Part shown: one piece after another, positions 43,735-53,082 of the stretch | Layout of the letters: the number at the start of each line of letters is the position of its first letter | Position numbering within the stretch: position 1 is the first letter of the stretch | Origin: Acinetobacter parvus DSM 16617 = CIP 108168 | GTDB lineage: Bacteria > Pseudomonadota > Gammaproteobacteria > Pseudomonadales > Moraxellaceae | Length of the DNA: 64,000 nucleotides | Direction of reading: 5' to 3' | Assembly (NCBI RefSeq): GCF_000368025.1 | Contig: NZ_KB849212.1 | Span: 942,365-1,006,364, forward strand | Notes under the pieces: model-generated | The model's input: the letters and a program-made list of their open reading frames with translations, nothing else | Told to the model about the DNA's origin: nothing | Databases searched by the model: none | Translations under genes and position numbers: made by a program

Positions 43735-44979
43735 TTACATTTCAACCATTTCGACGCCATCAATACGGGCTACCGTCATTAAATCTTTATCACCACGACC
43801 TGAAACAGTCGCAATGATGATTTGATCTTTTGACATTGTTGGTGCCAGTTTAGTGACATACGCCATCGCATGTGAACTTTCTAAAGCAGGAATAATCCCT
43901 TCAATTTTGGTGAGATCACGGAAACCTTGTAGAGCTTCATCATCCTTAATCGGAACATATTCAACGCGTTTCATATCTTTCAAGAAACTGTGTTCTGGTC
44001 CAACACCAGGATAATCCAAACCGGCGGAAATACTGTGTGTTTCAATGATCTGACCTTGTGCATCAGACATGAGGTAAGTACGGTTACCATGCAATACACC
44101 AACATGACCTGCATTCAACGGAGCAGAATGTTTACCTGTTTCAATACCGTAACCAGCAGCTTCAACGCCATACATTTTGACATCTTGATCATTCAGGAAT
44201 GGATAGAACAAGCCCATAGCATTTGAACCGCCACCAACACAAGCCACCAAAGCATCAGGTAAACGCCCTGCTTGCTCTTGGATTTGACGGCGCGCTTCAC
44301 GACCAATAATCGACTGGAAATCACGAACTAGCTGCGGATATGGATGTGGACCAGCCACAGTACCAATCACGTAATAAGTGCTATCCACATTGGTGACCCA
44401 ATCACGCATCGCTTCGTTCATAGCATCTTTCAATGTTTTTGAACCGCTTTGCACAGGCACAACCTTCGCACCAAGTAAACGCATGCGGTATACATTCATC
44501 GCTTGACGTTTAACGTCTTCCGCCCCCATGAATACCACACACTCAAGGCCTAAACGCGCCGCGATCGTTGCTGTCGCAACGCCATGCTGACCAGCACCTG
44601 TTTCTGCAATGATACGTTTTTTACCTGATAGTTTTGCCAATAAAGCCTGACCAATGGTGTTATTGACCTTATGTGAACCTGTGTGATTTAAGTCTTCACG
44701 TTTCAAGTAAATCTGCGCACCGCCGAGCTGCTGTGACCATCGCTCTGCATGATAAAGTGGGCTAGGACGACCAACATAGAACGCAAGATCACGGTCAAAT
44801 TCTGCCAAAAACTGTGCATCATTTTTCATACGACCATAAAGACTTTCCAAGTCTTCAAGTGCAGCCATCAGCGTTTCTGATACAAAACGCCCACCATGAA
44901 TCCCGAAATGCCCCTGAGCATCTGGAAACTGGGTGTAGTCAATCGCCTGATTTTGTTGACTAAGGTTTTGCTGATCCAC
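43735..44979 (-). CDS. trpB: Tryptophan synthase beta chain
   Basis: The 414-residue PLP enzyme has the Schiff-base Lys in NHTGSHKVNNTIG and RIIAETGAGQHGVATATIAA. It also has the phosphate-binding ACVGGGSNAMGLF. It condenses indole with serine. I chose the GTG at 44979 because AAGGAG lies 7 nt upstream; the ATG at 45006 would lie deeper inside trpF and lacks such a site. The start overlaps the trpF end by 20 nt. trpA is not adjacent but about 7 kb downstream on the same strand. Confidence 0.94.
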   Translation of the reverse strand: MDQQNLSQQNQAIDYTQFPDAQGHFGIHGGRFVSETLMAALEDLESLYGRMKNDAQFLAEFDRDLAFYVGRPSPLYHAERWSQQLGGAQIYLKREDLNHTGSHKVNNTIGQALLAKLSGKKRIIAETGAGQHGVATATIAARLGLECVVFMGAEDVKRQAMNVYRMRLLGAKVVPVQSGSKTLKDAMNEAMRDWVTNVDSTYYVIGTVAGPHPYPQLVRDFQSIIGREARRQIQEQAGRLPDALVACVGGGSNAMGLFYPFLNDQDVKMYGVEAAGYGIETGKHSAPLNAGHVGVLHGNRTYLMSDAQGQIIETHSISAGLDYPGVGPEHSFLKDMKRVEYVPIKDDEALQGFRDLTKIEGIIPALESSHAMAYVTKLAPTMSKDQIIIATVSGRGDKDLMTVARIDGVEMVEM

Positions 44980-45619
44980 GTTGGACTCCTTGCATAAATT
45001 TTTCAATGAGTTGTTGGTCTTTTATACCTTTTGCGGACTCTACGCCTCCGCTGACATCCACAGCAAAAGCTGCTGTAGTATCAATAGCGTCACTCACATT
45101 TTCAGGGGTTAATCCGCCTGCCAAAATCAGTGGAATATCGAGTTGGGGAAACTGGTTCCAGTCGAAACAGTGGCCTGTTCCACCTTTTAAATCAGGATGC
45201 CACGCATCAAGTAGAACCGCACTGGCTCCCACAGCTTGATAGCGCTGAATTTCGGTCAAAATATCTAAATCTGGTTGAACCTGTATGGCCTTATACCAAC
45301 GGCGTTTGCATTGTGCCGCAATCTGCTGGCATTGTTCAGGACTTTCATCACCATGTAGTTGTAATACATCTAAAGGAACTGAATCAAGTACGCTTTGTAT
45401 TTCTTCTGCACTCGCATTTACAAACAGGCCAACCAGTTGCACATAAGGTGGAATAAGTTTTGCCAACGATTGCGCTTGCTCAATAGTCACATGGCGAGGA
45501 CTAGGCGGGAAAAATACAAAACCGATTGCATCTGCGCCTGCCTGCACCACAGATTGAATATCTTGTGCTCGAGTTATTCCACAAATCTTGGCGCGAGTTC
45601 GCATTTGAGATTGGCGCAT
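44960..45619 (-). CDS. trpF: Phosphoribosylanthranilate isomerase
   Basis: The 219-residue TIM barrel has the catalytic Cys in AKICGITRAQDIQ, the catalytic Asp in VLLDAWHPDLKGGTGHCFDW, and phosphate-binding LAGGLTPENV and VDVSGGVESAKGIKD. It converts N-(5-phosphoribosyl)anthranilate to CdRP. A second ATG at codon 6 is an alternative start. It overlaps trpB by 20 nt and is divergent from the btuB riboswitch. No trp leader peptide or operator was recognised. Confidence 0.93.
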   Translation of the reverse strand: MRQSQMRTRAKICGITRAQDIQSVVQAGADAIGFVFFPPSPRHVTIEQAQSLAKLIPPYVQLVGLFVNASAEEIQSVLDSVPLDVLQLHGDESPEQCQQIAAQCKRRWYKAIQVQPDLDILTEIQRYQAVGASAVLLDAWHPDLKGGTGHCFDWNQFPQLDIPLILAGGLTPENVSDAIDTTAAFAVDVSGGVESAKGIKDQQLIEKFMQGVQRGSAKP

Positions 45620-45764
45620 GATGTGTCCAATTTAAAATGAATATTTTGAAACCATCGCATTGTAATGCAATTTGACTCACTTGGGGCAAAGTTCATTTCG
45701 AAATGCGATTGTTTAAAAAACGTTAACACTTTATACTTCGCCCAATATCGCAACAAGTCTAAAG

Positions 45765-45935
45765 CAAATTCTTTTGCTTATAGGGAAGTTGGTGAAAATC
45801 CAACACTGCCCTCGCAACGGTAACACCGAATTATTAATCTCAGCTCTAAGCCAAATCACTGCATCAGAATGATGTGGGAAGATGATTAGTAGCATCACGA
45901 TTGTGATGATATAGTGAAGTCCGGAGACCTGCTTG
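45765..45935 (+). ncRNA. Cobalamin riboswitch upstream of btuB
   Basis: Conserved elements are visible in order: AAGCAAATTCTTTTGCTT (P2 region), TAGGGAAGTTGGTGAAAATC with CCAACACTGCCCTCGCAACGG (core), and the B12 box GAAGTCCGGAGACCTGC at 45916-45932. This aptamer binds adenosylcobalamin or a derivative and represses the downstream gene. Downstream, a hairpin ACATTCAC/GTGAATGT (45954-45974) ends 2 nt before the btuB GGAG. It can serve as the expression platform. Confidence 0.94.
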
Positions 45936-45987
45936 TTGTTCATTTCCACATTAACATTCACGATGGGTGAATGTCTGGAGCGACATC

Positions 45988-47844
45988 ATGTCTACTATTT
46001 TTCAACCGACACGTTTAGTTGGTGCTATCGCTATTGCGATGGGGTTTTGTTCAACTACTTTTGCTCAAGATCAATCAACAGAAAAAACAGCAACGCTCGA
46101 TACAATTGTTGTGACAGCATCTCGTAGTGAACAAAAAATCAAGGATGTGCCTGCACGTATCTCTATTGTAGAGCCACAGATTGTTGAACAATCCCCAATC
46201 GCATCCTTACCTCAATTGCTACAAACTGATGCATCTATCAATATGGTGCAAAGTGGTGGCTATGGGCAAACAGCGGCAATCTTCCTACGTGGCACCAACT
46301 CTAACCACACTTTGCTTTTAAGAGATGGTGCCCGCCTGAATTCAAATACATCTGGCGCAGCATCCCTACCCTTTATTGATACGACTGACATCAAACAAAT
46401 CGAAGTATTAAAAGGCCCAGCCTCGGTACTATATGGCGCAGATGCGATTGGTGGTGTGGTCCAGCTCATTTCAAAAACACCTGACAAGACATCCGCCTTT
46501 ATAACAGGTGAAGTTGGTGAGAATAAAACCTATAAATCAGTGATTGGTGCCGATTTGGCAGAAAATGGTTTTTATGCACAAATTCGTGGTCAACGCCTAG
46601 AAACGGATGGTACCCCTGTTACGGATGCCAAAGACAATAAAAAAGCCAGTTTTGATCAAAAAGGTTACAGTGCAAAAGTCGGTGTAGACAAGCAAGACTA
46701 TGCTGCCTCTGTTGATTACAGTGAAAACCAAGGCTATAGCGATTACGACAACTATGGAAACTTAGTTTCACAAGACTTTAAAAATGAGGTGATCAACTTA
46801 AAAGGCCGCCTAAATGTGCTGGATAATTTAGCTATTCATGCACGCCTTTCTCAATTCAAAGACAATCTGGATCAAAATGACTCACCAGATTATGTATACA
46901 GCACCACGCAGGAAGCTGAGCTTTATACAAAATGGCAATTCTCGCCTGCACACAATGTTTTGTTGGGTTCAACCTTTAAAGATATCAAAGGCGATGTTTA
47001 CTCTAAAAACCTCTGGGGCGGAGCGGATGTTAAATACAATGAGTCAGTCAATACCATTGGCTATTTTGTCCAACATCAATACCAGCAGGATGGGCTAGAA
47101 ACTCAGGTTGGTGTCCGTGTTGAAGACAACGATAGATTTGGTACCCACACTGTAGGTCAGGGTGCTATCCGTTATCAGGTTCTCCCATTGACAAGTGTCT
47201 ATGCAAATATTGGTTCCGCTTTCCGTGCCCCAACAACCAATGACTTATATGCCGTTTCGTGGGGTGCAAACCCTGATCTAAAGCCAGAAGAAAGTTTCTC
47301 TTATGAAATGGGTGTAGATCAAAAGCTCAACGACAATATTGAGTTAGGCTTGTCTGTTTATCGCAATAAAGTCGACAACCTGATCAGCTATCAGGCTGGT
47401 AAATTGATTAATGTCAACAAGGCAACCTTTACGGGTGGTGAAGCATCACTGCAATGGCAACAAGATGCTCTGTTTTTCAACACCACTTATGCCTATGTTC
47501 AGGCCAAAAATGATGAAACCAAGAAAGACTTGAATCGTCGTCCTAAACAAAGCTTGACTTTAACCACAGGTTGGGATGACGGTGTTTATGGCATTTCTGC
47601 ATCTGTTGTTGCAAAATCCAACTCAAAAGACTTTGCGGACTACCCATCCACCACGCCAACAATTAATCCTGGTTATGTCAGCACCAATGTGAATGCATAT
47701 TGGCAAGCGACCCCAATGATCAAGCTGTTTACCAATGTTGAAAATATTGGTGATGTCAATTATAAAACAGCTTATAACGGCAATGGTGTTTACTATATCA
47801 ATGGTGGTCGCATCGCTTCTGCGGGTGTCACATTTCGTTATTAA
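45988..47844 (+). CDS. btuB: TonB-dependent vitamin B12 receptor BtuB
   Basis: The 618-residue precursor has a signal peptide ending near STTFAQ, a TonB box (LDTIVVTAS), a plug domain with GTNSNHTLLLRDGARLNSNT and IEVLKGPASVLYGADAIGGV, and a 22-strand barrel ending in TFRY with terminal Tyr. It takes up cobalamin across the outer membrane. I prefer the ATG at 45988 with GGAG 7 nt upstream. An in-frame GTG at 45967 falls inside the riboswitch hairpin. Control by the upstream cobalamin riboswitch supports the substrate. Confidence 0.95.
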   Translation: MSTIFQPTRLVGAIAIAMGFCSTTFAQDQSTEKTATLDTIVVTASRSEQKIKDVPARISIVEPQIVEQSPIASLPQLLQTDASINMVQSGGYGQTAAIFLRGTNSNHTLLLRDGARLNSNTSGAASLPFIDTTDIKQIEVLKGPASVLYGADAIGGVVQLISKTPDKTSAFITGEVGENKTYKSVIGADLAENGFYAQIRGQRLETDGTPVTDAKDNKKASFDQKGYSAKVGVDKQDYAASVDYSENQGYSDYDNYGNLVSQDFKNEVINLKGRLNVLDNLAIHARLSQFKDNLDQNDSPDYVYSTTQEAELYTKWQFSPAHNVLLGSTFKDIKGDVYSKNLWGGADVKYNESVNTIGYFVQHQYQQDGLETQVGVRVEDNDRFGTHTVGQGAIRYQVLPLTSVYANIGSAFRAPTTNDLYAVSWGANPDLKPEESFSYEMGVDQKLNDNIELGLSVYRNKVDNLISYQAGKLINVNKATFTGGEASLQWQQDALFFNTTYAYVQAKNDETKKDLNRRPKQSLTLTTGWDDGVYGISASVVAKSNSKDFADYPSTTPTINPGYVSTNVNAYWQATPMIKLFTNVENIGDVNYKTAYNGNGVYYINGGRIASAGVTFRY

Positions 47845-47887
47845 TCGTGTGCTAAAACAATAAAAATATTTCCTTAACTCCAGTTTC

Positions 47888-47924
47888 GGGATAATGTTCT
47901 GACCGGCATTATCCCCTTTTTATT
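47888..47924 (+). terminator. Terminator after btuB
   Basis: The stem GGGATAATG/CATTATCCC has a 10-nt loop and a T-rich tail. It separates btuB from the adenosyltransferase gene, which may still be expressed by read-through. Confidence 0.85.
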
Positions 47925-47946
47925 TTAGGACAAGAGCAACAGAACT

Positions 47947-48534
47947 ATGGGACATCGTTTAAGCAAGATTTATACACGCACTGGCGATTCAGGCACAACG
48001 GGTTTAGGAGATGGTTCACGGGTTGCCAAGGATGATTTACGCATCACTGCACTGGGTGATGTGGATGAACTGAACGCGACCGTTGGTGTACTCCGCGCAC
48101 AAATCACTGCCAGCCAAATTGCAGATAAAGACCACTGGGACAAAAGTCTGAGCCTGATTCAGCACTGGCTGTTCGATTTAGGCGGTGAGGTATGCATTCC
48201 CAACTACCATTTACTCCAACCCGTTTGTATTGAATTTCTTGAAAAAGAAATTGACCGTATGAATGAAAGTCTGCCAATGCTGAAAGATTTTATCCTCCCA
48301 TCAGGCACTTTGGCCTGTAGTTATGCGCATCAGGCGCGTGCTGTCTGCCGTCGTGCTGAGCGTGCCCTGATGTCGGTGCATACACGCGATCAAAATATTC
48401 AGGCAACCGCTTTACAATTACTCAATCGTTTATCAGACTGGCTGTTTGTGGCTTCACGCAGTTTACAGCGTGCCGAGGGTGGTAGCGAAGTGCTGTGGCA
48501 GAAGAATATCAATGACAGTATTGATCCAGCATAA
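47947..48534 (+). CDS. pduO: PduO-type cob(I)yrinic acid a,c-diamide adenosyltransferase
   Basis: The 195-residue trimeric adenosyltransferase has the ATP motif KIYTRTGDSGTTGLGDGSRV with KDD and the cobalamin-side LPSGTLACSYAHQARAVCRR, followed by AERALMSV. It makes coenzyme B12 from cobalamin and ATP. It follows btuB after a terminator, so the two genes link uptake with cofactor formation. The first in-frame ATG has no strong Shine-Dalgarno. The glycerophosphodiesterase gene follows 22 nt after its stop, so they are probably co-transcribed. Confidence 0.92.
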   Translation: MGHRLSKIYTRTGDSGTTGLGDGSRVAKDDLRITALGDVDELNATVGVLRAQITASQIADKDHWDKSLSLIQHWLFDLGGEVCIPNYHLLQPVCIEFLEKEIDRMNESLPMLKDFILPSGTLACSYAHQARAVCRRAERALMSVHTRDQNIQATALQLLNRLSDWLFVASRSLQRAEGGSEVLWQKNINDSIDPA

Positions 48535-48556
48535 AGATGGTTTAGGTAGAAAATAA

Positions 48557-49276
48557 ATGCGAATTATTGGTCATCGTGGGGCACGTGGAGAAGCGCCTGA
48601 AAATACGCTGGGTGGTTTTCGTTATTTGCATGATCTAGGGGTACGAGCTGTCGAGTTTGACGTGCGGCAACTACAGGATGGTCAGTTAATTGTCATCCAT
48701 GATGATAATTTTCAGCGTACCACAGGCCGTTCACAGCATGTTGAAAGTTGTGATTTGGCCACAGCACAGCAGTTTGATCATCGCCATCAATGGCAGGCTT
48801 GGGAAAATGAAGAATACACCCCACATTTAACCGATGTGATGGCATGTTTAACCGAGTTTGAACACATTGAAGTTGAAATCAAGGCCGTTGCAGATGAAGC
48901 AGCGGCTGAACGCCTGATCTTAAGCCTGCATAATGAACTCAAGGGCTTTGAAAAGAACGCAACCATTACCAGCTTTGATGTGAAGATTTTAACCGCCTTA
49001 CAGCAACATCACAGCCATTTTAAACGTGGCTTGTTGGTTGAAATTCCACTTGGTGAATATGCGATTGAACTGGCCCAGCAATATGGATGCTGCCAGATTG
49101 GCTGGAAAGACCAACTGGCAACCGATGAAATCATTAAACTCACTCACCAAGCAAAACTTGATATTAGTGTCTGGACTGTAAATGATGTGGAACGGGCGAA
49201 GCATTTACAGCAGTTAGGAATACAAGGCTTAATCACTGATGTACCAAGCACTATGCTCAGATCATTGTCCTTGTAA
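48557..49276 (+). CDS. Glycerophosphodiester phosphodiesterase (UgpQ-like)
   Basis: The 239-residue TIM-barrel GDPD protein has the N-terminal IIGHRGARGEAPENTL, the acidic pair in VEFDVRQL, the catalytic HDD in IVIHDDNFQRTTG, and VEIKAV and SVWTVND later. It has no signal peptide, so it is cytoplasmic like UgpQ. It hydrolyses glycerophosphodiesters to sn-glycerol-3-phosphate and an alcohol. It has weak spacing to a Shine-Dalgarno and is co-directional with the adenosyltransferase gene, without an obvious functional link. Confidence 0.92.
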   Translation: MRIIGHRGARGEAPENTLGGFRYLHDLGVRAVEFDVRQLQDGQLIVIHDDNFQRTTGRSQHVESCDLATAQQFDHRHQWQAWENEEYTPHLTDVMACLTEFEHIEVEIKAVADEAAAERLILSLHNELKGFEKNATITSFDVKILTALQQHHSHFKRGLLVEIPLGEYAIELAQQYGCCQIGWKDQLATDEIIKLTHQAKLDISVWTVNDVERAKHLQQLGIQGLITDVPSTMLRSLSL

Positions 49277-49340
49277 AAATTGCTTTATAAACAATTAAAA
49301 TATGGGATTGGGGCGAATACATCACTCCTTGTTCTACGAT

Positions 49341-49868
49341 TCATCTTTTAGGTTGTGCCTGAATCAGACGCTGCCCTTTAGCATCAAGCAGATATAAATT
49401 TGCACCATCAAACTGGAAACGCTCAACCCGCTGAATGAGATCCATCAAATCTGCTTCCTGCGCCAAAGCCTTAGGGCAACTATCGTGTCCAGCCATAACA
49501 TCAAAATCAAGTTTCTGCTGAGCAAAGTCATATGTATAACGACCATAAATAGCGTTACAGCCTGTATGACCAGAGACAGTCTTTGTCACCGAGTTAAGCA
49601 GGAAACTCGGATACTGGTTAAAAAACAATGCACGCCTATTCTGAACGGTCATAATTTGCCATTCAATGTCCTGCACACCATCGCTACTTTTACGAACCTG
49701 CATTGCAGGAGGCTGAACCACACGTTTCGGTTGCAAGGTGGTTTTCTGCACTGTTTTGGGTTGACTCTGGCAGGCAGCCACCATCACAACAGCCGACAGA
49801 ATCAAAGTTTTATGAAAAAAAGATTTCATGGAAAAAATCGGATTTTTCATGGTAATTTGCTCACACAT
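49341..49868 (-). CDS. META-domain lipoprotein (HslJ-like)
   Basis: The 175-residue protein has a lipoprotein signal with lipobox VVMVAAC and a META-type domain: IEWQIMTVQNRRALFF, TVSGHTGCNAIYGRYTYD and PKALAQEADLMDLIQRVERF. META proteins such as HslJ are linked to heat and novobiocin resistance, but their activity is unknown. The start at 49868 has AAAGG upstream. Later in-frame starts at 49850 and 49829 would give a shorter signal (MKSFFHKTLILSAVVMVAAC) and are also possible. It is divergent from the desaturase gene. Confidence 0.78.
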   Translation of the reverse strand: MCEQITMKNPIFSMKSFFHKTLILSAVVMVAACQSQPKTVQKTTLQPKRVVQPPAMQVRKSSDGVQDIEWQIMTVQNRRALFFNQYPSFLLNSVTKTVSGHTGCNAIYGRYTYDFAQQKLDFDVMAGHDSCPKALAQEADLMDLIQRVERFQFDGANLYLLDAKGQRLIQAQPKR

Positions 49869-50080
49869 TGATTTGTTTCACCTTTTAATCAATATACCAG
49901 TTAGGCAAGCGGAATTCTATTACGGTTCTTTCAGTACAACTGTAGAATAATGCTAGTGTTCATTTATCTGGGCGTGCTAATATCAATAATAAAATAGCAA
50001 TATATCGTTGTGATTGGTTTTGCTATCTCGTTTAGTTTTATTATCTTGTACAAACAAGGTTACTAGGAGCGCTGACGGAT

Positions 50081-51250
50081 ATGACTTCCGCCCCACTCAA
50101 AAAAGCACCCATTAACTGGACTGCTAGCATTACCTTAATTGGAACACCAATTCTTGCGATTATTCTAATCCCTTTATACGCTTATTATTATGATTTTAGT
50201 GTAAGTGCCTGGGTCAGTTTATTTTTTCTTTTGGCATTAAGCAGCCTGGGAATTACAGCAGGTTATCACCGTCTTTGGGCACACCGTGCCTATGAGGCCG
50301 CTTTACCACTTAAAATCCTGTTGATGATTGGCGGTACTTTCGCTGTCCAGAACAGTATCCTGTTTTGGGCTTCAGGCCACCGCACCCATCACCGTCATGT
50401 TGATGATGTCGATCAGGATCCGTATTCAATCAAACGTGGTTTCTGGTATGCACATCTGGGCTGGATGATTCGCGACCACTCACCCTCTGAACCTGATTAC
50501 AAAAATGCACCTGACTTAATCAATGACAAGCTGGTGATGTTCCAGCATAAATACTATGTGCCAATGGTCATTGCAGTTCATGTGGGCTTATTGGGTGGTG
50601 TTGGCTGGGCAGTCGGCGATGTTTGGGGTGTCGTTCTACTGGGTGGTTTACTACGTCTGATCATTAGCCATCATGTCACCTTCTTCATTAACTCTTTATG
50701 TCATATGTGGGGTAAACGCCCTTATACTGACGAAAATACCGCACGTGATAATTTTATCCTAGCGATTCTCACTTGGGGTGAGGGATATCATAACTACCAT
50801 CACATTTTCCAGTACGACTACCGTAATGGGGTAAAATGGTGGCAATACGACCCTACAAAATGGTTAATTTGGACGAGTGCAAAGTTAGGCTTAGCAAAAA
50901 ATTTACGTCGTATTCCAAGCTTTAATATCCAGAAAGCTGAACTTGCGATGAAGTTTAAATATGCTGAACAAGATCTCGCGATTTATGGTCATGATGTCAA
51001 TACTGACATCTTGCAAATGAAACAACGTATTGCTCAAGAATATGAAGCTTTTACATTAACTCTAAACGATTGGGCGAAGTTAAAAGAGCAAGAGCTACAA
51101 GCAAAAAAAGCAGCAATGGCCGAAAAAATCCATCAAATGGATCATAAGCTTAAGGTTGATTTCCAGTTGCTTGAACATCGTCTTGCTCACCATCGTGAAT
51201 GTTTGGAAACATTGATGCGTAACATCAAAAAAGCGCCTGTTTCAGAATAA
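50081..51250 (+). CDS. Acyl-CoA delta-9 desaturase, membrane-bound
   Basis: The 389-residue integral membrane desaturase has the three histidine boxes HRLWAH (about 63-68), HRTHHRH (about 100-106) and YHNYHH. These bind the di-iron centre. Four membrane segments surround them. It introduces the delta-9 double bond into saturated acyl chains to keep membrane fluidity. The C-terminal ~100 residues (from MKFKYAEQDLAIYGHDVNTD onward) form a highly charged helical extension of KLKEQELQAKKAAMAEK type, which is not part of the catalytic fold. The gene is monocistronic with a terminator. Confidence 0.92.
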   Translation: MTSAPLKKAPINWTASITLIGTPILAIILIPLYAYYYDFSVSAWVSLFFLLALSSLGITAGYHRLWAHRAYEAALPLKILLMIGGTFAVQNSILFWASGHRTHHRHVDDVDQDPYSIKRGFWYAHLGWMIRDHSPSEPDYKNAPDLINDKLVMFQHKYYVPMVIAVHVGLLGGVGWAVGDVWGVVLLGGLLRLIISHHVTFFINSLCHMWGKRPYTDENTARDNFILAILTWGEGYHNYHHIFQYDYRNGVKWWQYDPTKWLIWTSAKLGLAKNLRRIPSFNIQKAELAMKFKYAEQDLAIYGHDVNTDILQMKQRIAQEYEAFTLTLNDWAKLKEQELQAKKAAMAEKIHQMDHKLKVDFQLLEHRLAHHRECLETLMRNIKKAPVSE

Positions 51251-51264
51251 AAAATACTCAATAA

Positions 51265-51290
51265 AATGGTCTCTTTAGAGGCCATTTTTT
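51265..51290 (+). terminator. Terminator after the desaturase gene
   Basis: The 9-bp stem AATGGTCTC/GAGGCCATT has one G-T pair, a 4-nt loop and a T-run. Confidence 0.85.
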
Positions 51291-51386
51291 ATGCCTATTT
51301 AAATATTCAGTTCATGACCACAATTCACTATTTTAGACCTATCTTTGCTATAGTCATCATTCAGCTTCTTGCCATGATATTGACCT

Positions 51387-52829
51387 ATGCATTTCAATCC
51401 TCGCTATTCATCTCTCAATTCAAAGCTCTATCATCAGCAACAACCAAGTCCTTTACGTGGCGCAAAAGCTGGTCACTTTAATGAAGCGTTAGCCGATGAA
51501 TTGCAATGGAATGAAGAGGATAAAGCCAATTGGGTTGAGATTTGTAGTGGGCAAAAAACCTTTGCTGAATTCACTCCATTAGCGATGGTGTATGCAGGTC
51601 ATCAATTTGGACAATGGGCTGGACAGTTGGGTGATGGTCGTGGTTTGTTGATTGGACAAATTCTCAATCAGCAGGGACAAACTATTGATCTTCATCTTAA
51701 GGGTGCGGGTTCAACCCCCTATTCACGTATGGGTGATGGTCGTGCGGTATTGCGTTCGGTGATTCGTGAATATCTGGCTGGACATGCACTGAATGCTCTT
51801 GGCGTAGCATCTAGCCATGCCGTTGGTTTTACTACATCGACACAAGGTGTACAACGTGAAACTCTTGAACTTGGTGCAATGTTATTACGCACGTCTGAAT
51901 GTCATATTCGTCTAGGGCATTTTGAGTGGATCAACCAATATGCCCCTGAACTTTTAACTGAATTTACGCAAAAATGTATTGAATGGCATTATCCTGAATG
52001 TTTAGAAGCAGAGAATCCTATTTTGGCGTTCACTGAGGCGGTGGTTGAAAGAACTGCCATTATGATTGCCAAATGGCAATTGGTGGGCTTCGCGCATGGA
52101 GTCATGAATACCGATAATTTAAATATTACAGGCTCAACCTTAGATTTTGGTCCGTATGGCTTTATGGAGCGTTTCCGCCCGAACTGGATCAACAACCACT
52201 CCGATTATCAGGGTCGCTATACTTACCAAAATCAGCCAAGTATTGGGCACTGGAATTTGTGGACATGGTTGAACAATCTTATTCCTTTAGCTAAGCCTGA
52301 GCATAAAGAACACTTCAAACAGGATTTGGCGACTTGCCTAGAAAAGTTTGAACCGACCTTTTTAGAACATTATGGTCAGGGTTTATGCCAAAAAATGGGA
52401 CTCCCCCATTTTCATAAAGACAGTTTAGATTGTAGTTTTGCATTCTTGCGAATTTTGCAAACGGAACAACTCGACTATACGCAAAGTTTTATTCGCCTAC
52501 AGAACAAGGAATATAAAACCCTCCGTGATGATTGCTTAGATCTACGTCAGTTTGATGCTTTTCTCCATCAATATCAGGAGATTCGCAAAACTCAAGAGAG
52601 AGACGAGTTAGATCGAGTTATGCAAAGCGCTAATCCTCATTATATTTTACGCAACCACATGGCACAAAAAGCGATTGAACTAGCCGAACGTGGTGATTTT
52701 AGTGAGGTTGAACGTTTGTTTAAGCTACTGAATCAGCCTTATTTAAAACAACCCGACTTAGAAACTGAACAAGATACTGCACCTTTACCAAGTGATGTGC
52801 CTGAAATAATGGTGAGTTGTTCATCTTAA
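51387..52829 (+). CDS. selO: Protein adenylyltransferase SelO (YdiU)
   Basis: The 480-residue pseudokinase-fold AMPylator has the inverted-nucleotide-binding elements: AGHQFGQWAGQLGDGRGLLI, Lys105 in DLHLKGAGSTPYSRMGDGRA, and the catalytic MNTDN and DFGPYGF. It transfers AMP to Ser/Thr/Tyr of target proteins, in E. coli under oxidative stress. It ends in Cys-Ser-Ser (C478). This is where selenoprotein O of animals carries selenocysteine. A disulfide-type redox role of this Cys is plausible. The gene is monocistronic. Confidence 0.93.
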   Translation: MHFNPRYSSLNSKLYHQQQPSPLRGAKAGHFNEALADELQWNEEDKANWVEICSGQKTFAEFTPLAMVYAGHQFGQWAGQLGDGRGLLIGQILNQQGQTIDLHLKGAGSTPYSRMGDGRAVLRSVIREYLAGHALNALGVASSHAVGFTTSTQGVQRETLELGAMLLRTSECHIRLGHFEWINQYAPELLTEFTQKCIEWHYPECLEAENPILAFTEAVVERTAIMIAKWQLVGFAHGVMNTDNLNITGSTLDFGPYGFMERFRPNWINNHSDYQGRYTYQNQPSIGHWNLWTWLNNLIPLAKPEHKEHFKQDLATCLEKFEPTFLEHYGQGLCQKMGLPHFHKDSLDCSFAFLRILQTEQLDYTQSFIRLQNKEYKTLRDDCLDLRQFDAFLHQYQEIRKTQERDELDRVMQSANPHYILRNHMAQKAIELAERGDFSEVERLFKLLNQPYLKQPDLETEQDTAPLPSDVPEIMVSCSS

Positions 52830-52935
52830 TTCTAAACAGTTTTAGTTCCCTTGTGCTGCTATCGCGACTCAGGCGAGTTGTTCGTTTTAAAAGAATATCC
52901 CGAGAAGAACGTTAAGGGTAAAAATAATGTCACAA

Positions 52936-52980
52936 CAACAAAGCTACAGTGAATATTTTTATTTCACTGTGGCTTTGTTG
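52936..52980. other. 18-bp imperfect hairpin abutting an IS6-type end
   Basis: CAACAAAGCTACAGTGAA (52936-52953) pairs with TTCACTGTGGCTTTGTTG (52963-52980), with one mismatch and a 9-nt loop. The right arm includes the first ten bases of the IS6-type terminal repeat. It may act as the selO terminator. Confidence 0.5.
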
Positions 52981-53082
52981 CATAAATATTTTGCAAGATA
53001 CTGATTTTTAAGGGGTTTTCTAAAATTTTAATAAAAATAAATATAATAAAATCATAGTGTTAGCTATTTCTGCAACAAAGCC
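52971..53082. mobile_element. 112-bp remnant with IS6-family terminal repeats
   Basis: The left end GGCTTTGTTGCATAAATA and the right end (inward from 53082) GGCTTTGTTGCAGAAATA match at 17 of 18 positions. This is the terminal sequence common to IS6-family elements of Acinetobacter. The 76 bp between them encode nothing. No 8-bp target duplication flanks it, so it may be a MITE or the scar of a deletion between two copies. The downstream gene has lost its 5' end here. Confidence 0.75.

Noticed and set aside
51266..51481. A 71-codon ORF before selO
   Set aside because: It starts in the desaturase terminator and overlaps the selO start in another frame.
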